The position numbers and the translations under genes were made by a program. Positions 1 to 9,849 of a DNA stretch of 64,000 nt are shown here, in pieces. The DNA comes from Dactylorhiza incarnata (taxonomy: Eukaryota > Streptophyta > Magnoliopsida > Asparagales > Orchidaceae): NCBI GenBank assembly GCA_033032865.1, contig JAWHQI010000099.1, forward strand, positions 2,799,001 to 2,863,000, given 5' to 3'. Position 1 is the first letter of the stretch, and each line of letters begins with the position of its first letter. The notes beneath the pieces were generated by a model. The model made no database searches. It saw only the letters and a list, made by a program, of their open reading frames with translations, and was not told the origin of the DNA.

Positions 1-553
1 AACCCAGATCTAGACTCCACCTATGTTAAACTTAAGGCATTTGGTGGAATGAGGAAGGGACACATCAGAATGCACTGATGATGGGTCATCCGAAGATGGA
101 GTTGTAGCTACTCGGAGCATCAATGATGACCAACTGGCAGTTGTGGGACTGTCCCTCCAAGATGACATGGAGCCCTACTCCTCCTTCCACCTCCTTCCTT
201 TCTCCTAAGAACCCAAACAGTGGGCCATCCGAGGCTAACACCCTCCTTGCCTCCACCTTCATCTCGTTGAACTCCTTGAAGATGACGTTGACCGAGCACC
301 CATTGTCGGTGAGAATCTGAGAGACGATGAAGTTTTTGATGGCCGCCTGGATCACAAGTGCATCGCAGAATGGGTCTTCGTGGTTGGGCATATCCTTTCG
401 AGAGAAGGTAATCTTCTCCTCCGAGGGTGGCGTTTGAGAAGTCGAAGCCACGCTCCGATGACACATAGTGTGGAGGCTTGCCTTTTGGGTCGCCTCGATT
501 CCCACTCCCCTATTTGTTCGAAGTAAAAATGTATCAGGTCCACATTTTCTCAA
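1..553 (-). pseudogene. Ty3/gypsy (Tat-type) retropepsin fragment
   Basis: Read on the minus strand this is the protease portion of a Ty3/gypsy gag-pol, the enzyme that would cut the polyprotein. It is open from 553 to 86. The segment DPFCDALVIQAAIKNF followed by ILTDNGCSVNVIF matches the plant Tat/Ogre-type protease pattern, where the active site is normally D-T/S-G; here it reads D-N-G-C. The downstream piece IDAPSSYNSIFG matches the second conserved loop, usually ending ILGRP. Homology seems to continue toward base 1 but through stop codons. The matching gag pieces lie to the right on the same strand (1575-2474), separated by about 1 kb of unrelated repeat DNA. Family assignment is from motifs only; the fragment is certainly not functional. 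Confidence 0.7.
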
Positions 554-917
554 GCTGAAGAAGGAGGGGGAAAACTATTGGGTGATCAGTTACTTTGAGC
601 TATGAGTGAAGGAGTGAGAGAGGAGAAAAAGAGATGGTCAGAAGCTGGAAAGAGGTCGCTAGGGAAGACGGGAGTTGAAGGAGTCACTGAGGTCGTCGAG
701 GGAGACCGCCCGGCAGGTGGGAGATCGCCCAAGAAAGGAGGAAGAGGTCTCCGCGGTCTCAAAAATGGAGACCGCCCAAGTCACCGGCTAGGGGCTCGAA
801 ACTCTCCAATGTCCCTCAACTGGTACCCCCGCCCCTCTATATATAGGCGCGGGACATGCCCAAACGGGCAGAGCAGGGAAAAGTGGGCTGCCCGAGCTCT
901 GAGTGACCAGCGTAAGC

Positions 918-1285
918 GAGATCGCCTAGGCGATGGGAGATCGCCCGGGCTCAGTGAGCTGGCGAGATTGCCAGGGCAGTGGGAGACCGACCGGGCTCGG
1001 CGAACTGGCGAGATCGCCCGGGCAGTGGGAGACAGCCTAGGATCGGCAAACTAGTGAGATCGCCCGGGCAGTGGGAGACCGCCTGGGCTCGGCGAACTGG
1101 CGAGATCTCCTGGGGAGTGGGAGACCACCCAGGCTCAGTGAACTGGTGAGATCGCCCGAGCAGTGGGAGACCGCTCGAGCTCGGCGAATAGGCAAGATCG
1201 CCTGGGCAGTGGAAGACCGTCCGGGCTCGGCAAACTGATGAGATCACCCGGGCAGTGGGAGACCGTCTGGGCTCGGTGACCTGGC
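918..1285 (+). repeat. 46-bp minisatellite, eight units
   Basis: Eight head-to-tail units start at 918, 964, 1010, 1056, 1102, 1148, 1194 and 1240, each exactly 46 bp with no indels. Each unit begins GAGATCGCC and carries AGTGGGAGACCG and GGCTCGGCGAACTGG or close variants. Units differ by scattered substitutions. Since 46 is not a multiple of three, the array is not preserved as a protein repeat. Confidence 0.92.
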
Positions 1286-1398
1286 GAGATCGCCCAAAGC
1301 TGAAAAACTGTAGGAGGTCGCCTAGAGATGGAAACCTGGAGGAGGTCTCCCGGAGCTGGAAAACTAGAGGAGGTCACCCGGGCACTGCGAGACCGCCT
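1286..1398 (+). repeat. 28-29-bp derived tandem repeat
   Basis: Directly follows the 46-bp array. Units start at 1286, 1315, 1343 and 1371 and share an opening like AGGTCGCC plus GCTGGAAAACT. The opening resembles the start of the 46-bp unit, so this looks like a second amplification of a shortened unit. Confidence 0.75.
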
Positions 1399-1574
1399 GA
1401 GTTTCTGAGACCGTGCGGATTACTTTCGTCGCATTTGGATGGATCGCCGATTTCTGGGTAAACACCGTGGATCACCCCGATCCCTCCTCGGCTCCCTATG
1501 TCAGCCCTATCCACACACCTATCCTCCTCCTCTGACGCCCCGGTCACCACCTATATCCTTACTGGTGGCGGTTG

Positions 1575-1769
1575 CTACCTAAGGCTTCTCGCCCTCCTGA
1601 TTTCCAAGAACTTTAGGCAGGTGGTCTTTGCATGACCTTCCTCCTGGTGGAAGTCACAATACGGCAAAGCCATCCCCATTCGCTCGGCCTCTGTTGCACG
1701 GTTTCTTATCCTTGCTCTTATTCCTCCTCCTGTTCCTACTCTCCTTCCCCTTTCGCAGCTAATTGCCAT
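1575..1769 (-). pseudogene. gypsy Gag zinc-finger-like end fragment
   Basis: A 64-residue minus-strand reading frame containing YCDFHQEEGHAKTTC followed by a leucine/arginine-rich tail. This matches the C-terminal C-x2-H-x4-H-x4-C type motif of plant Tat-type gypsy Gag, which binds element RNA. It lies on the same strand as the gag core at 1770-2474 and the protease at 1-553, in the expected order, so all three are probably one dead element. Confidence 0.6.
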
Positions 1770-2474
1770 GGCCTGCTCAGGCGGGGGAGGGAGTGGCCTT
1801 GGGCCCTGCCTCCTGGGTGTTTGGGTCTTCCTTGACCTCCCTGTAAGTTGCCCCCTCCTTGGGAGAAACCTCTTCTCAGGCCCTGCATGCCCCTCCCTGC
1901 TTCCTCCACCCCAACTCTGGGGCCCTCGGCTCTTCTCTTCTCCTAACCACTTGCTGCCTGACCTCTGGCTCGCTCAACTTTGTCAGCCTTCTTGTGAACT
2001 ACTGGTTGGCCGCTTCCCATTCGATTTCCTCCTCCGCCCTCTCCATCAGCTCTTCGAAGGACAGGGGGCCTTCCACTTCAGGTTCATCTTGATGAACCCC
2101 TCCCGCAGCCCCACCGTGAAGGCAAGCTGGAGGGTGAACCCGGGCACCTCCTGGATAAGCAGGACCTCCTCCTGGAATCGGTCCACGGAGTGGGCCAGCG
2201 ACTCCCCCGGTCCCTACTTGACCTTGAAGAGCGCCTCAACATCCTTCTTCCTCTTCTTCGAGGTCGAGAAGCGTAGCTGAAAGCTACGACATAGATCCTC
2301 AAATGCGTTCATCGACCCCACTGGGAGCTGGTGAAACCAGTCCCGCACCTTCTCCTTCAAGGTGATGGCAAAAAGTTGGCATTTGAAAGCATCTGACATA
2401 GGACGAATGGAGACCGTGTCCTCAAACCATTGCAGGTGTTGGACGGGGTCATCCTTATCAGTGTAGTAGACCAT
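1770..2474 (-). pseudogene. gypsy Gag capsid-domain fragment
   Basis: On the minus strand, 2474-2214 reads through the retrotransposon Gag core (Pfam Retrotrans_gag type): DPVQHLQWFEDTV, then LFAITLKEKVRDWFHQLP, then FEDLCRSFQLRF, the usual order of the alpha-helical capsid core. Downstream (2213-1770) the frame is broken, but stretches still read as Gag in shifted frames, for example an ELMERAEEEIEWEAANQ-like piece near 2060-2015. In a live element this protein forms the virus-like particle. Only remnants remain, with no promoter or LTR securely attached. Confidence 0.65.
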
Positions 2475-2888
2475 ATCCGTCTCTCAGAAACCTTCTAGAA
2501 CCGGTGCAGAAAGTACTAGCTTCCCGAACGAGATTCCCCATCTCGCAGAATAGGCTTCCCCTGCTCGCCGTCCTCGCCTTCCCCACTCGCCCCACAAGTT
2601 CACCCACCGAGCTCGCGCTCACCAGGCTGGGAAACAACTCTGGCCCAGGGCATTCTCGCCTAACCCCCGCAGCGGGATGACCTGGGCCGATGGGGTTGCG
2701 AACTCGCCTCGCCCCGCAGTGAAGGAGAGGTTGATCATCTCGAGAACCTCTCTTCAAAAATCTGACAGCATCCCTACCATTGCTGGAGAGACAGATGGTG
2801 GCGAACCATCATAGCCAGCATCTCGCTCATCCTCTCATGTCATGTTGCCTCCTTGGGAATTTCTTGTACTAGCTCACCGCATCAAAAA
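2475..2888. other. unassigned sequence right of the gag remnant
   Basis: Minus-strand frames are open but match nothing I recognise. This could be the N-terminal or leader part of the same gypsy Gag after frameshifts. No repeat, primer site or promoter was seen. Confidence 0.3.
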
Positions 2889-3047
2889 TGTTGGAACCGA
2901 GATTTGGACCATCGAGGAGTTTGGACCCCTAAGAGGAGGCAACTAGCACCTACTGATCCCGTAGAGGAACCTGACCGAACACTTAAAACTGAACACCGAC
3001 CCTTAGCTGCAGCGTGGAGGTCCCACCACACACCCGGAATGTCTTAG
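2889..3047 (+). mobile_element. truncated start of a K-family LTR
   Basis: Starts TGTTGGAACCGAGATTTGGA and later has CTGCAGCG, GAGGTCCC and CCCGGAA in the same order as the LTR beginning at 28496 (TGTTGGAACCTGG, CTGCAGCG, AAGGTCCC, CCCGGAA). It stops near 3047 where unrelated DNA begins, so only about the first 160 bases remain, with an internal deletion relative to 28496. Orientation is opposite to the gag remnant beside it, so it is not that element's own 5' LTR. Confidence 0.55.
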
Positions 3048-3162
3048 AGCGTAAAACTTGATTCGGCAATAATAATTAATTCTGAGGTGACTCAAAGATC
3101 GGGTAATTAATTACGTAACTGACTCATAGATAGGGTAATAATAATATTTATAGGTGCAAAAC

Positions 3163-3838
3163 TTGATTCAGCAATAATAATTAATTCCTTTTCCATAAGA
3201 GTATCCTTTTCCAATATGTCAAACGGCTACTTTCTCGAGAGAAGAGAATGGAAAGGAATAATAAAAGGAAAGGTCAAATCTTGACTTATCTGATAAATGA
3301 ATAAGTCCAAATCATAGAATAGATCCGTTGCTGAATAGTCGATCTGAGTTAAGAGAAAATAGATAAATGGTCTATCAGAAGTTGTTAAGCTGGAGAAGAA
3401 ATTCGTCGAGCAGAAAACTGAGTTCGTCGAGCTGAGAGTTGAGTTCGTCGAACTGAATTAATTCGTCAAACACAATCTGGAGTTCGTCGAACTGAATCTG
3501 GAGTTCGTCGAACTGAATTAATTCATCGAACACAATCTGGAGTTCATCGAACTGTATCTGGAGTTCGTCAAACTGAACATAAAATCTGTTGAACTGGCTG
3601 GAAGACTGAAATCGTCGAGTTGAAGAGCAAGTTCGTCGAACTAAAGCATGGCGTTCGTCGAACGTAGAACAGATTTCGTCGAAAGCAAATTGAAGTTCGT
3701 TGAACACAGAAACTTAGAATTTTTCCTAAGTTCTAGCTAACTTAGACCTTGACCCTTAGACTATACAATGGGGTCAACTTGAGTCCTAATCAACAGATAG
3801 TGATCCTAGCCCAAATCAGTAATAGGGTTGTTCCAACA
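3163..3838 (-). repeat. Element A 3' LTR, truncated
   Basis: Homologous to 25431-26112 of the 5' LTR: both share TTGATTCAGCAATAATAATT, the CAAACGGCTACTTTCTCGAG block, and a final GGGTTGTTCCAACA (minus-strand LTR start TGTTGGAAC). The outer end of the LTR is missing; 3048-3162 holds unrelated AT-rich DNA with a second copy of the GCAATAATAATTAATTC motif. From about 3400 to 3715 it contains many copies of the near-palindrome TTCGTCGAA, the family-specific U3 array. Confidence 0.85.
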
Positions 3839-3856
3839 ATCTCCCCCTATTTGGGT
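3839..3856 (-). other. Element A polypurine tract
   Basis: On the minus strand CCAAATAGGGGGAGAT lies directly before the LTR start TGTTGGAAC. This is the expected plus-strand primer for reverse transcription. Confidence 0.85.
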
Positions 3857-4027
3857 TAGGACACTATTTTACAGTATTAAAACAAACAAATAGCAAAAAA
3901 TAGAGCATATATATCTGACAGAATTTTAAATCATTTCAGCAGATAGAAAATATATCACCCTGGGTTTAGAAATATTTACACTGTAATCAGAATTAGTCAA
4001 AACCAAATGAATTGAATCTTTACTCTT

Positions 4028-4594
4028 TCACTTTGAAGAAGGCTTAAAGATTATTTCTCTATTTGGATACTCAATTTCCCTTTTACTCATGTAGAGGTCA
4101 TTAGCTTCCAACAGGGTTTGAGATGATGCATGAGGAACCACTGTTGTTGGGTGCAACCTTAAATAATCTTCAGCATTAAATAGGTGTCTTGAGTTGTACC
4201 TTTCAAATTCTTGTCTTCTGAAATCAGACATTGTAGAGTACTGAGAGAAATCCTTGCCTTCTGCTTTGGCTTTGTTTATCTGAGCTGTAGTAATAACTGG
4301 AACTGAATCTGTCATATGAGAATCAATAGATAGTGCTGCTTCTATATCACAAACTGGAGTTGTTGTATCAAAAACTGTATCTGCTATATTAAACACCATA
4401 ACTGAATCTGGATCTGCATGATCTGGAACTTCTTCATCAAGCATCTCCCCCTGCCTAGTTTCAGGGAGACCTGAATCTAGGCCCGTAGAAGAAGGGATAG
4501 GTGTAGAGGAGGTAGGGAAGGACGCAATTTTAGAAGAAAGATTGTCATTGTACCTGCAAAATATCTCTGGTAGAGGTGGTATTCCTCTCCTCAT
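4028..4594 (-). CDS. extra ORF downstream of pol in element A
   Basis: An uninterrupted 188-residue minus-strand frame between the integrase remnant and the polypurine tract, where some Sireviruses carry an additional (often called env-like) ORF. It is acidic in its first half (LDEEVPDHADPDSVMVF) and mixed/basic at the end. I see no signal peptide or membrane segment, so there is no sequence support for an envelope role. It contains QGE encoded by a CAGGGGGAG run, as does the extra ORF of element C. The ATG used is where the frame opens after the pol deletion, so the true N-terminus may be lost. Function unknown. Confidence 0.45.
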   Translation of the reverse strand: MRRGIPPLPEIFCRYNDNLSSKIASFPTSSTPIPSSTGLDSGLPETRQGEMLDEEVPDHADPDSVMVFNIADTVFDTTTPVCDIEAALSIDSHMTDSVPVITTAQINKAKAEGKDFSQYSTMSDFRRQEFERYNSRHLFNAEDYLRLHPTTVVPHASSQTLLEANDLYMSKREIEYPNREIIFKPSSK

Positions 4595-5348
4595 TTAATA
4601 TGTTAGTTTCATCAAAAGACACATGCATGGACTCTTCTATCTTAAGAGTTGATTTGTTGTAAACTCTATATGCTTTACTAAAGAGAGTATCCAAGGAATA
4701 TACCTTCAGCAGACTTTGCTTCAAATTTCCTTAGATATTTTTTATCATTGTTATGCACATAGCATTTACAGCCAAAAATCTTAAAATAGCTAACCCTTGG
4801 CTTTTTATTCTTCAGTATTTCATAGGGTGTTTTACCCTTAAGTTTATGTATCAGACTTCTGTTCAACACATAATTTGCTGTGTTCACTGCCTCTGCCCAA
4901 AAAAGAGTGGCAAGTGAGCATCAGTAAGCCATGTAGTTGCCGATTCAATTAATGTTTTATTTTTCCTTTCAGCTACCCCATTTTGTTGAGGAGTTCTAGG
5001 AGCAGAGAAACCTTGCCTGATCCCTTCTTTTCCACAGAATTCTCTCATCAGAAGAGATTCAAACTCAGTGCCATGATTACTTTTTATCAATGCAACTAGA
5101 GTAGAGTACTCAATCTTGATGGACATGAAAAAGTCTGTCAGAACACTGAAGGTGTCAGACTTGTTCCAAAGAAAGAACACCCAAGTGAATCTTTAGAAGT
5201 CATCTACAATAACTAAAGTGTAATGCTTCCCTCCTAAGCTCTATATTGCAGTGGGTCCAAAGAGATCCAAATGCAGTAAGTACAGAATCCTAGGTGAATC
5301 ACTCTTGGATAAAGATTTAAAACTACTCTTGGTTTTCTTTCCTAGTTG
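4595..5348 (-). pseudogene. Element A integrase core and C-terminus
   Basis: Minus strand, continuing the pre-integrase domain that ends at 22537 on the other side of B. Visible in order: zinc-domain tail and GKKTKSSF, the first catalytic Asp in HLDLFGPT, VIVDDF, then IKSNHGTEFES where the second catalytic Asp is replaced by Asn, then PRTPQQNGVAERKNKTL with the catalytic Glu, and the C-terminal KTPYEILKNKKPRVSYFKIF and FLGYS parts. There are in-frame stops, for example after the second-domain DDF and after GYSL. Beyond IEESMHVSFDETN the pol frame stops and no reverse transcriptase follows. The enzyme would insert cDNA into the genome; this copy cannot. Confidence 0.85.
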
Positions 5349-5353
5349 ACAAG

Positions 5354-6858
5354 TGATGAGTCCCATTTATATACACATTTTTGGACTCATCTGGGCCGTA
5401 TTTCTAGTCGATGCACTACACTTTAGGCATGTTTTTGATCATATTTGTTATTCCTTGCTAGGTGCACTCTTAGGCCCATTTCAGTGCACATTTGCGCTCC
5501 TTGTTATTGGGGGTAAGCACATGGTGCTCCCCATCCCTTTCTCTTTGTTTATCTAGTGTTGGAGGTGTTTTCCCAGATGTTTTATCTTGTATACAGGTGG
5601 TCAGATCATTCAGTTTTCCCCAGAATTCATGATTGTATGCAACGCACGGTCGTGCGTTTCCTTGACGCACGGACGGTTGTGGTCGTGCGTTCTCATCTGG
5701 GCAGAAAACGGGAGATCTGAGTTTGGTCGTGCGTTTTGACGTACGAGCAAAATTGCCCGTGCGTGAGTCAAACGCACGGACGCCTGTTTCTTCCCGTTTT
5801 TGAGCTTTTCTGAATTTACCCATGCGTTTTGACGCACGGGCGAATTTGCCAGTGCGTGAGTAAATCGCACGGGCGGCGCAGCTTTGTCTTCACGCCAGTT
5901 TTTATCATTAATTATTGCACGGGCAGCGCACGATCGTGCGTTCGACCGTGCATGACCAAAACTCTGCATATTTAGTATTTAAAGCAGGAAATGCCGCTAC
6001 CAGAAAAGGCCCCCGATTCCCCTCGTGGGAAAGCCAGGAATCCCGCCATTTTCTCCATTTCCACCAGAGGAGACAAGAGGAGACCATTTCCAGCGATCTC
6101 CTTCGCCATTCCTCCATCCGGGAGCATTTGCAGGCATTCTCCGCCACTAGTTCAAGCATTCTTCGCCGAGGAGACCATAGAAGCGTTGAAGATCGTTGGA
6201 GCGGTCACAGCCTCCTTCGAGTCCGCACACCATCTGAGGGCCGAGCCCGGAGAGAGCCCAACAACCTCTCACTCCGGCCGGGAACCCAAGACGCAATGAC
6301 GTCTTCTATGTGGTCCCTTCTAAACTTTGATGCTTGTGCTTTTTCTTTGTGTTGTTGTACGACCGCTTATTAGGTTAATGTTATGGATCCTTGCTTGTGT
6401 TCGTGTGCAATGATGATGTGGTGGTGAGAATAGCTTTCGTTGTTGTTGTGATAGCCTAGGTTGTTTGTGTGTGAAGCCATCTAGCAATTGCTAGTGGTGA
6501 TGTTGGCAAAGAGGTGAATACGACCCACACAAAACCTCGCATTGTGGCCACTCCATCCACTTACCGAAGCGCGGCATCGCGGACGCTGCACTCACCCACA
6601 CCTTGCGAAGCGGTGATTTTCGACCCGCATTTCTCTTATTTCCGCAATAGCTTAGGAATCCAATCACAACCCCCTTTGTTATTACTTAGTAATCCTTTTA
6701 ACTAATTTCCGGGCAGAGCGAATTGTACTACCCAACTTGCGGTCCTTTCAGATCGCCATTCGGGCAGCTCCTCCCTATTTTATTACTTGAGCGACCGGTG
6801 CACTGCCGTCTTATCATATTTCGTGCTTGCTAATTAGCATTGCTGAAATTGCGCATCA
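5354..6858 (+). repeat. Element B 5' LTR
   Basis: Runs from TGATGAGTCCC to GCGCATCA. The first 38 bases form a hairpin (GATGAGTCC at 5355-5363 with GGACTCATC at 5383-5391). U3 carries an array of CGCACGG/CCGTGCG motifs at about 5643-5960, for example CGCACGGTCGTGCG at 5643-5656. A TATA-like TATTTAAA lies at 5976-5983. Compared with the 3' LTR it has an extra segment of roughly 45 bp near 6400-6450. Confidence 0.9.
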
Positions 6859-6864
6859 AGTTTT

Positions 6865-6882
6865 TGGCGCCGTTGTCGGGGA
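6865..6882 (+). other. Element B primer binding site (tRNA-Asp)
   Basis: TGGCGCCGTTGTCGGGGA starts six bases after the 5' LTR. It complements the 3' end of plant tRNA-Asp except for one base (the copies in element I have the matching C). This tRNA is the typical Athila primer. Confidence 0.9.
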
Positions 6883-6968
6883 CTGCAAGCGTGTATGATT
6901 TGTTTTTCTTTGGAAATTTGTTTTAAGGTCTTTTTCTTTTTTTTTTTTTTCTTCTTTTATGTTGAAGA

Positions 6969-7675
6969 GTGTGTATGCATAGAAGAGATTCCGGTGAGTG
7001 CGCAGCATTTGACCCTGAAATAGAGCGTACCCTGCGGGCGCGTCTCCGTGCTGCTGCCACCATGGATGTTAATAGAAATCAGGTTGATCCCGGAGTGGGA
7101 AATGCACCGGTCGTGGGTCAGGTAGCTGACGAGAATGAAGTGGCTAGACCACGACCCAGGACCATAAGAGATTACACTACACCCACTATTGGGAGTGTGT
7201 ACCCTGGATTCGGCCTGGCTATCACCAACAATAACTTTGAGATAAAGTCGGCCATCCTAAACATGATCCGCAACAAGGCCCAATTCTCTGGGTTAGCCAG
7301 TGAAGACCCCCATCTTCACTTGGTTGAATTCGCAGAAATTTGCGGGACATTTCGGTACGCAGGGCTGGCTGACGAGATGGTAAAGCTCAGGCTGTTCCCT
7401 TTCTCTCTACGTGACAAGGCAAAGGCGTGGCTCCACACGATACCACTTGGCACAGCTACCACTTTGGACGCTCTGCAAGAAAAACTTCTGGCGAAGTTCC
7501 ATCCTGTCGACAAGGTTGTAAACTTGCGGAGGGAAATTGCAACCTTCCAGCAACACGATCAGGAGTCTCTCGCAGAAGCTTGGGAGAGGTTTATGAACCT
7601 TCTCCGGAAATGTCCCCAGCATGAGCTGCAACCATGGACTATAGTAGAAAATTTTTACTTTGCTATTGAGCCTAA
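6969..7675 (+). pseudogene. Element B gag, first part (capsid domain)
   Basis: Athila-type Gag capsid protein, cut by element I after codon 235 or so. Residues about 15-25 carry FDPEIERTLRARLR, the usual Athila Gag opening; from about residue 90 follows the capsid core with FEIKSAILNMI, DPHLHLVEFAEICGTF, VKLRLFPFSLRDKAKAWLHT, LLAKFHPVDKVVNLRREI and SLAEAWERFMNLLRKCP. Two near ATGs (6969 and 6975) could start it. The reading frame resumes exactly at 17682 after the insertion. In a live element it would package RNA in particles. No frameshift is seen in this part. Confidence 0.88.
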
Positions 7676-8395
7676 TGACGAGTCCCAAATATATACACAT
7701 TTATGGACTCATCTGGGCCAATTTTCTAGTATATGCACTACACTTTAGACATGTTTTCATTCCTATTTAATACTCCATGCTAAGTGCACTTCTAGGCCCG
7801 TTTTGATGTTATTTCTTGTTCATCTTCGTTACTAGTTTTCATGCAGTGTTAAGTGCCACCTTCAGTGGCTAGACTGGTGTTGTATGCTGGAACAGGAGTC
7901 GTGCAGGTGTTCCCGGTACAATTCTGTACAGGAATACTGCGCACGATCACTGGCTCTATCGCGCACGACCATTGGTCGTGCGCCACTGATCGTGCGCACT
8001 TAACGCCCATTTTATGAGTTCTGTCTGGCTTATCGCACGACCATTTACGATAGTGCGCACGACCACTGGTCGTGCGTCACTGTTCGTGCGAATATGTAAT
8101 TATAGTATTTTCCATCCCGCCGAGCGAAGCTTTGCATAGTGGCATTGCATAGGAGTAATTATAGTATTTTCTCTTTATTTTCCACAATCCAAATCTCCCA
8201 TTTCCGCATCCATCCGCTCGAAAGGACTTCAATCTCAAGTCCTTCCTCGATAATAAACTCCACCTTACTGTGTTCCTTTGAGATCGATACTTGGGGATTC
8301 ATTCCCATTTTATATTACTTGAACGATCGGTACACTGCCGTTTCGTGTCGCAGTCGAGCTACCGCCTATAGCGGTGTGTGAGATTTGCGCCATCA
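7676..8395 (+). repeat. Element I LTR1 with internal deletion
   Basis: Same ends as LTR2 and LTR3 (TGACGAGTCCC, with the fourth base changed, to GCGCCATCA), but only 720 bp against 1460. About 740 bp are missing after GCGAATATGTA, which removes the TATA box and the third U3 palindrome. At the break lies AATTATAGTATTTTC, also present about 60 bp downstream, a sign of template-copying repair. Confidence 0.92.
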
Positions 8396-8401
8396 AGTTT
8401 T

Positions 8402-8419
8402 TGGCGCCGTTGCCGGGGA
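8402..8419 (+). other. Element I primer binding site, copy 1 (tRNA-Asp)
   Basis: TGGCGCCGTTGCCGGGGA, a full 18-base complement of the plant tRNA-Asp 3' end, six bases after LTR1. Confidence 0.92.
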
Positions 8420-8565
8420 ACACAGATGTGTGAGTTTTCTGGAGAGGGAGAACCTGAGAGAGAAGCCCTTCCATTTGTAAATTGCATTTCTTTGTTTTAT
8501 TTCTTTTTATTCCATTTTCCTGTTTTAATTAGGTTGCTTTAGTAATTTTTGTTAGGTGTAGTATT

Positions 8566-9849
8566 TTGCACAATAGCATTTTTATTTTTGAATCGTTTTA
8601 TCTTCGCACTATGTGGGCACATCTTAATTTCCGTTGCCGTTGGTGTGGAGCTACCTCCCACTCTAGTGATGAATGCCCTACGGAGAATAGTAGGCATAAT
8701 TCTTATAGCCCAGCATATGGAGCACCGACTTCGTCTGATACTCCATATGGTGCGCGTAAGTCTTATGGCTACTCTGCTGAGCCTTTATCGTCTTACTTCT
8801 TTTCGGCTTCAGCCCCCGCTGTGCCAAAGAAGCCCGCTAGGCAGTGCCAGTTTTGTCGGAGCACTGATCATGTCTTGAAGGATTGTGCCGAGTATCTTCG
8901 CCAATTGGACGAGGATGACGAGCCGGATATCCGGATCGTCCCAACTCCTAAATCTGGCGGCACACCTTCAACATCCGGTTATGTATCTTTGTCACCTTCA
9001 CATATTGAAGGGAATGGCATGGATACGGTCACCGGATGTGCGGCTGATCTATGCACCAACATTGTTGAGCCTATTCTCCCAGTGCATCCACCACCCCTAG
9101 TGGATTCGATTCTTTGTGAGGAATCGGTGCTCGACTTTTATCCGAGCACTACTCCTCCCCCTGTTGTGCATACTATACTCATCTCTGACGACATTGTTGA
9201 GGATGTGTCGCAGGATGAGGCTGGTGATCTTAGTGTTGTGCCTATTCCTATGAAGGAGGACAACCTTCTAGCTGAAGAGGAGCTTTCCTCAACACCGGTG
9301 GAGGAAGTACAAATCTTGGGCATGGCCACTGTCGATCCCGCTGAACCTTGCGGCATTGATGACAATGGCAACATTATTTTACTTCCCCAACCTGATGGGA
9401 GTGAGACCGGGATCACTCCCCCGATTTCTGATTATTTTTGTCCTTCTTCTCTTTTATTTCTTGACCCCCCTTCTTCACCCGAGCCTGTGCAGGCTGAATC
9501 TTCACAGGTACTTCAGGAGGACTTGGAGCTTTGTGCTCAAGTCAATGATGGGTGTGTCCTTTTATGCGAGGAGGTTGATTCCTCCTCCATTAAGGAAGCC
9601 TCATTCGTTGCCTTCTCCTCCTGCGGACCTGTTGTGGACGATACCTTGCTCGGCAAGGATTTTTTTCGTGAGATGAGTGAGGACCAGGCCTCCTCCTTTT
9701 CTTACATTCTCTACCCTCTACCTGTGAGGAGCAGGTATCTATATTTAGGTAGAGGGGTGACTGCTCTGTCTCCGTATCGGTACCTGCTACCGATGCGCAT
9801 AATAGAACTGTTACCTGTGCATTTCCTTTTTCATAGGCTTATAAGCTAG
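8566..9849 (+). CDS. Element I double zinc-knuckle acidic protein, copy 1
   Basis: Intact 427-residue ORF and the only coding region of the element. Two C-x2-C-x4-H-x4-C knuckles are visible: CRWCGATSHSSDEC (residues 24-37, bases 8635-8676) and CQFCRSTDHVLKDC (residues 94-107, bases 8845-8886). Between them lies a Ser/Tyr/Gly/Pro-rich linker; after them comes a long acidic, proline-rich region to about residue 370. The first knuckle and its ECPT context resemble the knuckle of the B Gag (CQGCGSPGHHAYEC), so this is probably the nucleocapsid end of an Athila Gag that lost its capsid domain. It likely binds RNA and might act in trans. An internal ATG at 8611 could also be the start. No protease or polymerase motif is present. 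Confidence 0.75.
   Translation: MHNSIFIFESFYLRTMWAHLNFRCRWCGATSHSSDECPTENSRHNSYSPAYGAPTSSDTPYGARKSYGYSAEPLSSYFFSASAPAVPKKPARQCQFCRSTDHVLKDCAEYLRQLDEDDEPDIRIVPTPKSGGTPSTSGYVSLSPSHIEGNGMDTVTGCAADLCTNIVEPILPVHPPPLVDSILCEESVLDFYPSTTPPPVVHTILISDDIVEDVSQDEAGDLSVVPIPMKEDNLLAEEELSSTPVEEVQILGMATVDPAEPCGIDDNGNIILLPQPDGSETGITPPISDYFCPSSLLFLDPPSSPEPVQAESSQVLQEDLELCAQVNDGCVLLCEEVDSSSIKEASFVAFSSCGPVVDDTLLGKDFFREMSEDQASSFSYILYPLPVRSRYLYLGRGVTALSPYRYLLPMRIIELLPVHFLFHRLIS

Larger units (their letters stand above)
554..1574. other. GC-rich repeat-bearing stretch between gag and protease
   Basis: About 1 kb that does not read as gag or protease. It holds a TATA-like sequence TATATATAGG at 838-847 (plus strand), then a 46-bp minisatellite and its 28-bp derivative. 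The layout, TATA followed by GC-rich repeats, recalls the K-family LTR at 28496, so an inserted LTR-like piece is possible, but I found no convincing ends or target duplication. The long plus-strand ORF across it is explained by the repeats. Confidence 0.45.

Noticed and set aside
602..1054. 150-codon plus-strand ORF
   Set aside because: It runs through the 46-bp tandem repeat, whose period is not a multiple of three; composition explains the open frame.
1768..2280. 170-codon plus-strand ORF
   Set aside because: Antisense to the gypsy gag remnant and without known motifs.
3400..3715. CRISPR-like short palindromic repeats
   Set aside because: Spacing is irregular, the repeats are in an LTR of a plant copia element and recur in the other LTR; this is a U3 array.
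4028..4594. Envelope protein in element A
   Set aside because: Position fits an env-like ORF, but no signal peptide, membrane segment or cleavage site is visible; kept only as an unknown extra ORF.
5915..6373. 152-codon ORF within the B 5' LTR, with a relative at 21709-22092
   Set aside because: Both lie in LTR copies, so similarity is from LTR duplication; the two ORFs differ in length and frame, and no protein motif is visible.
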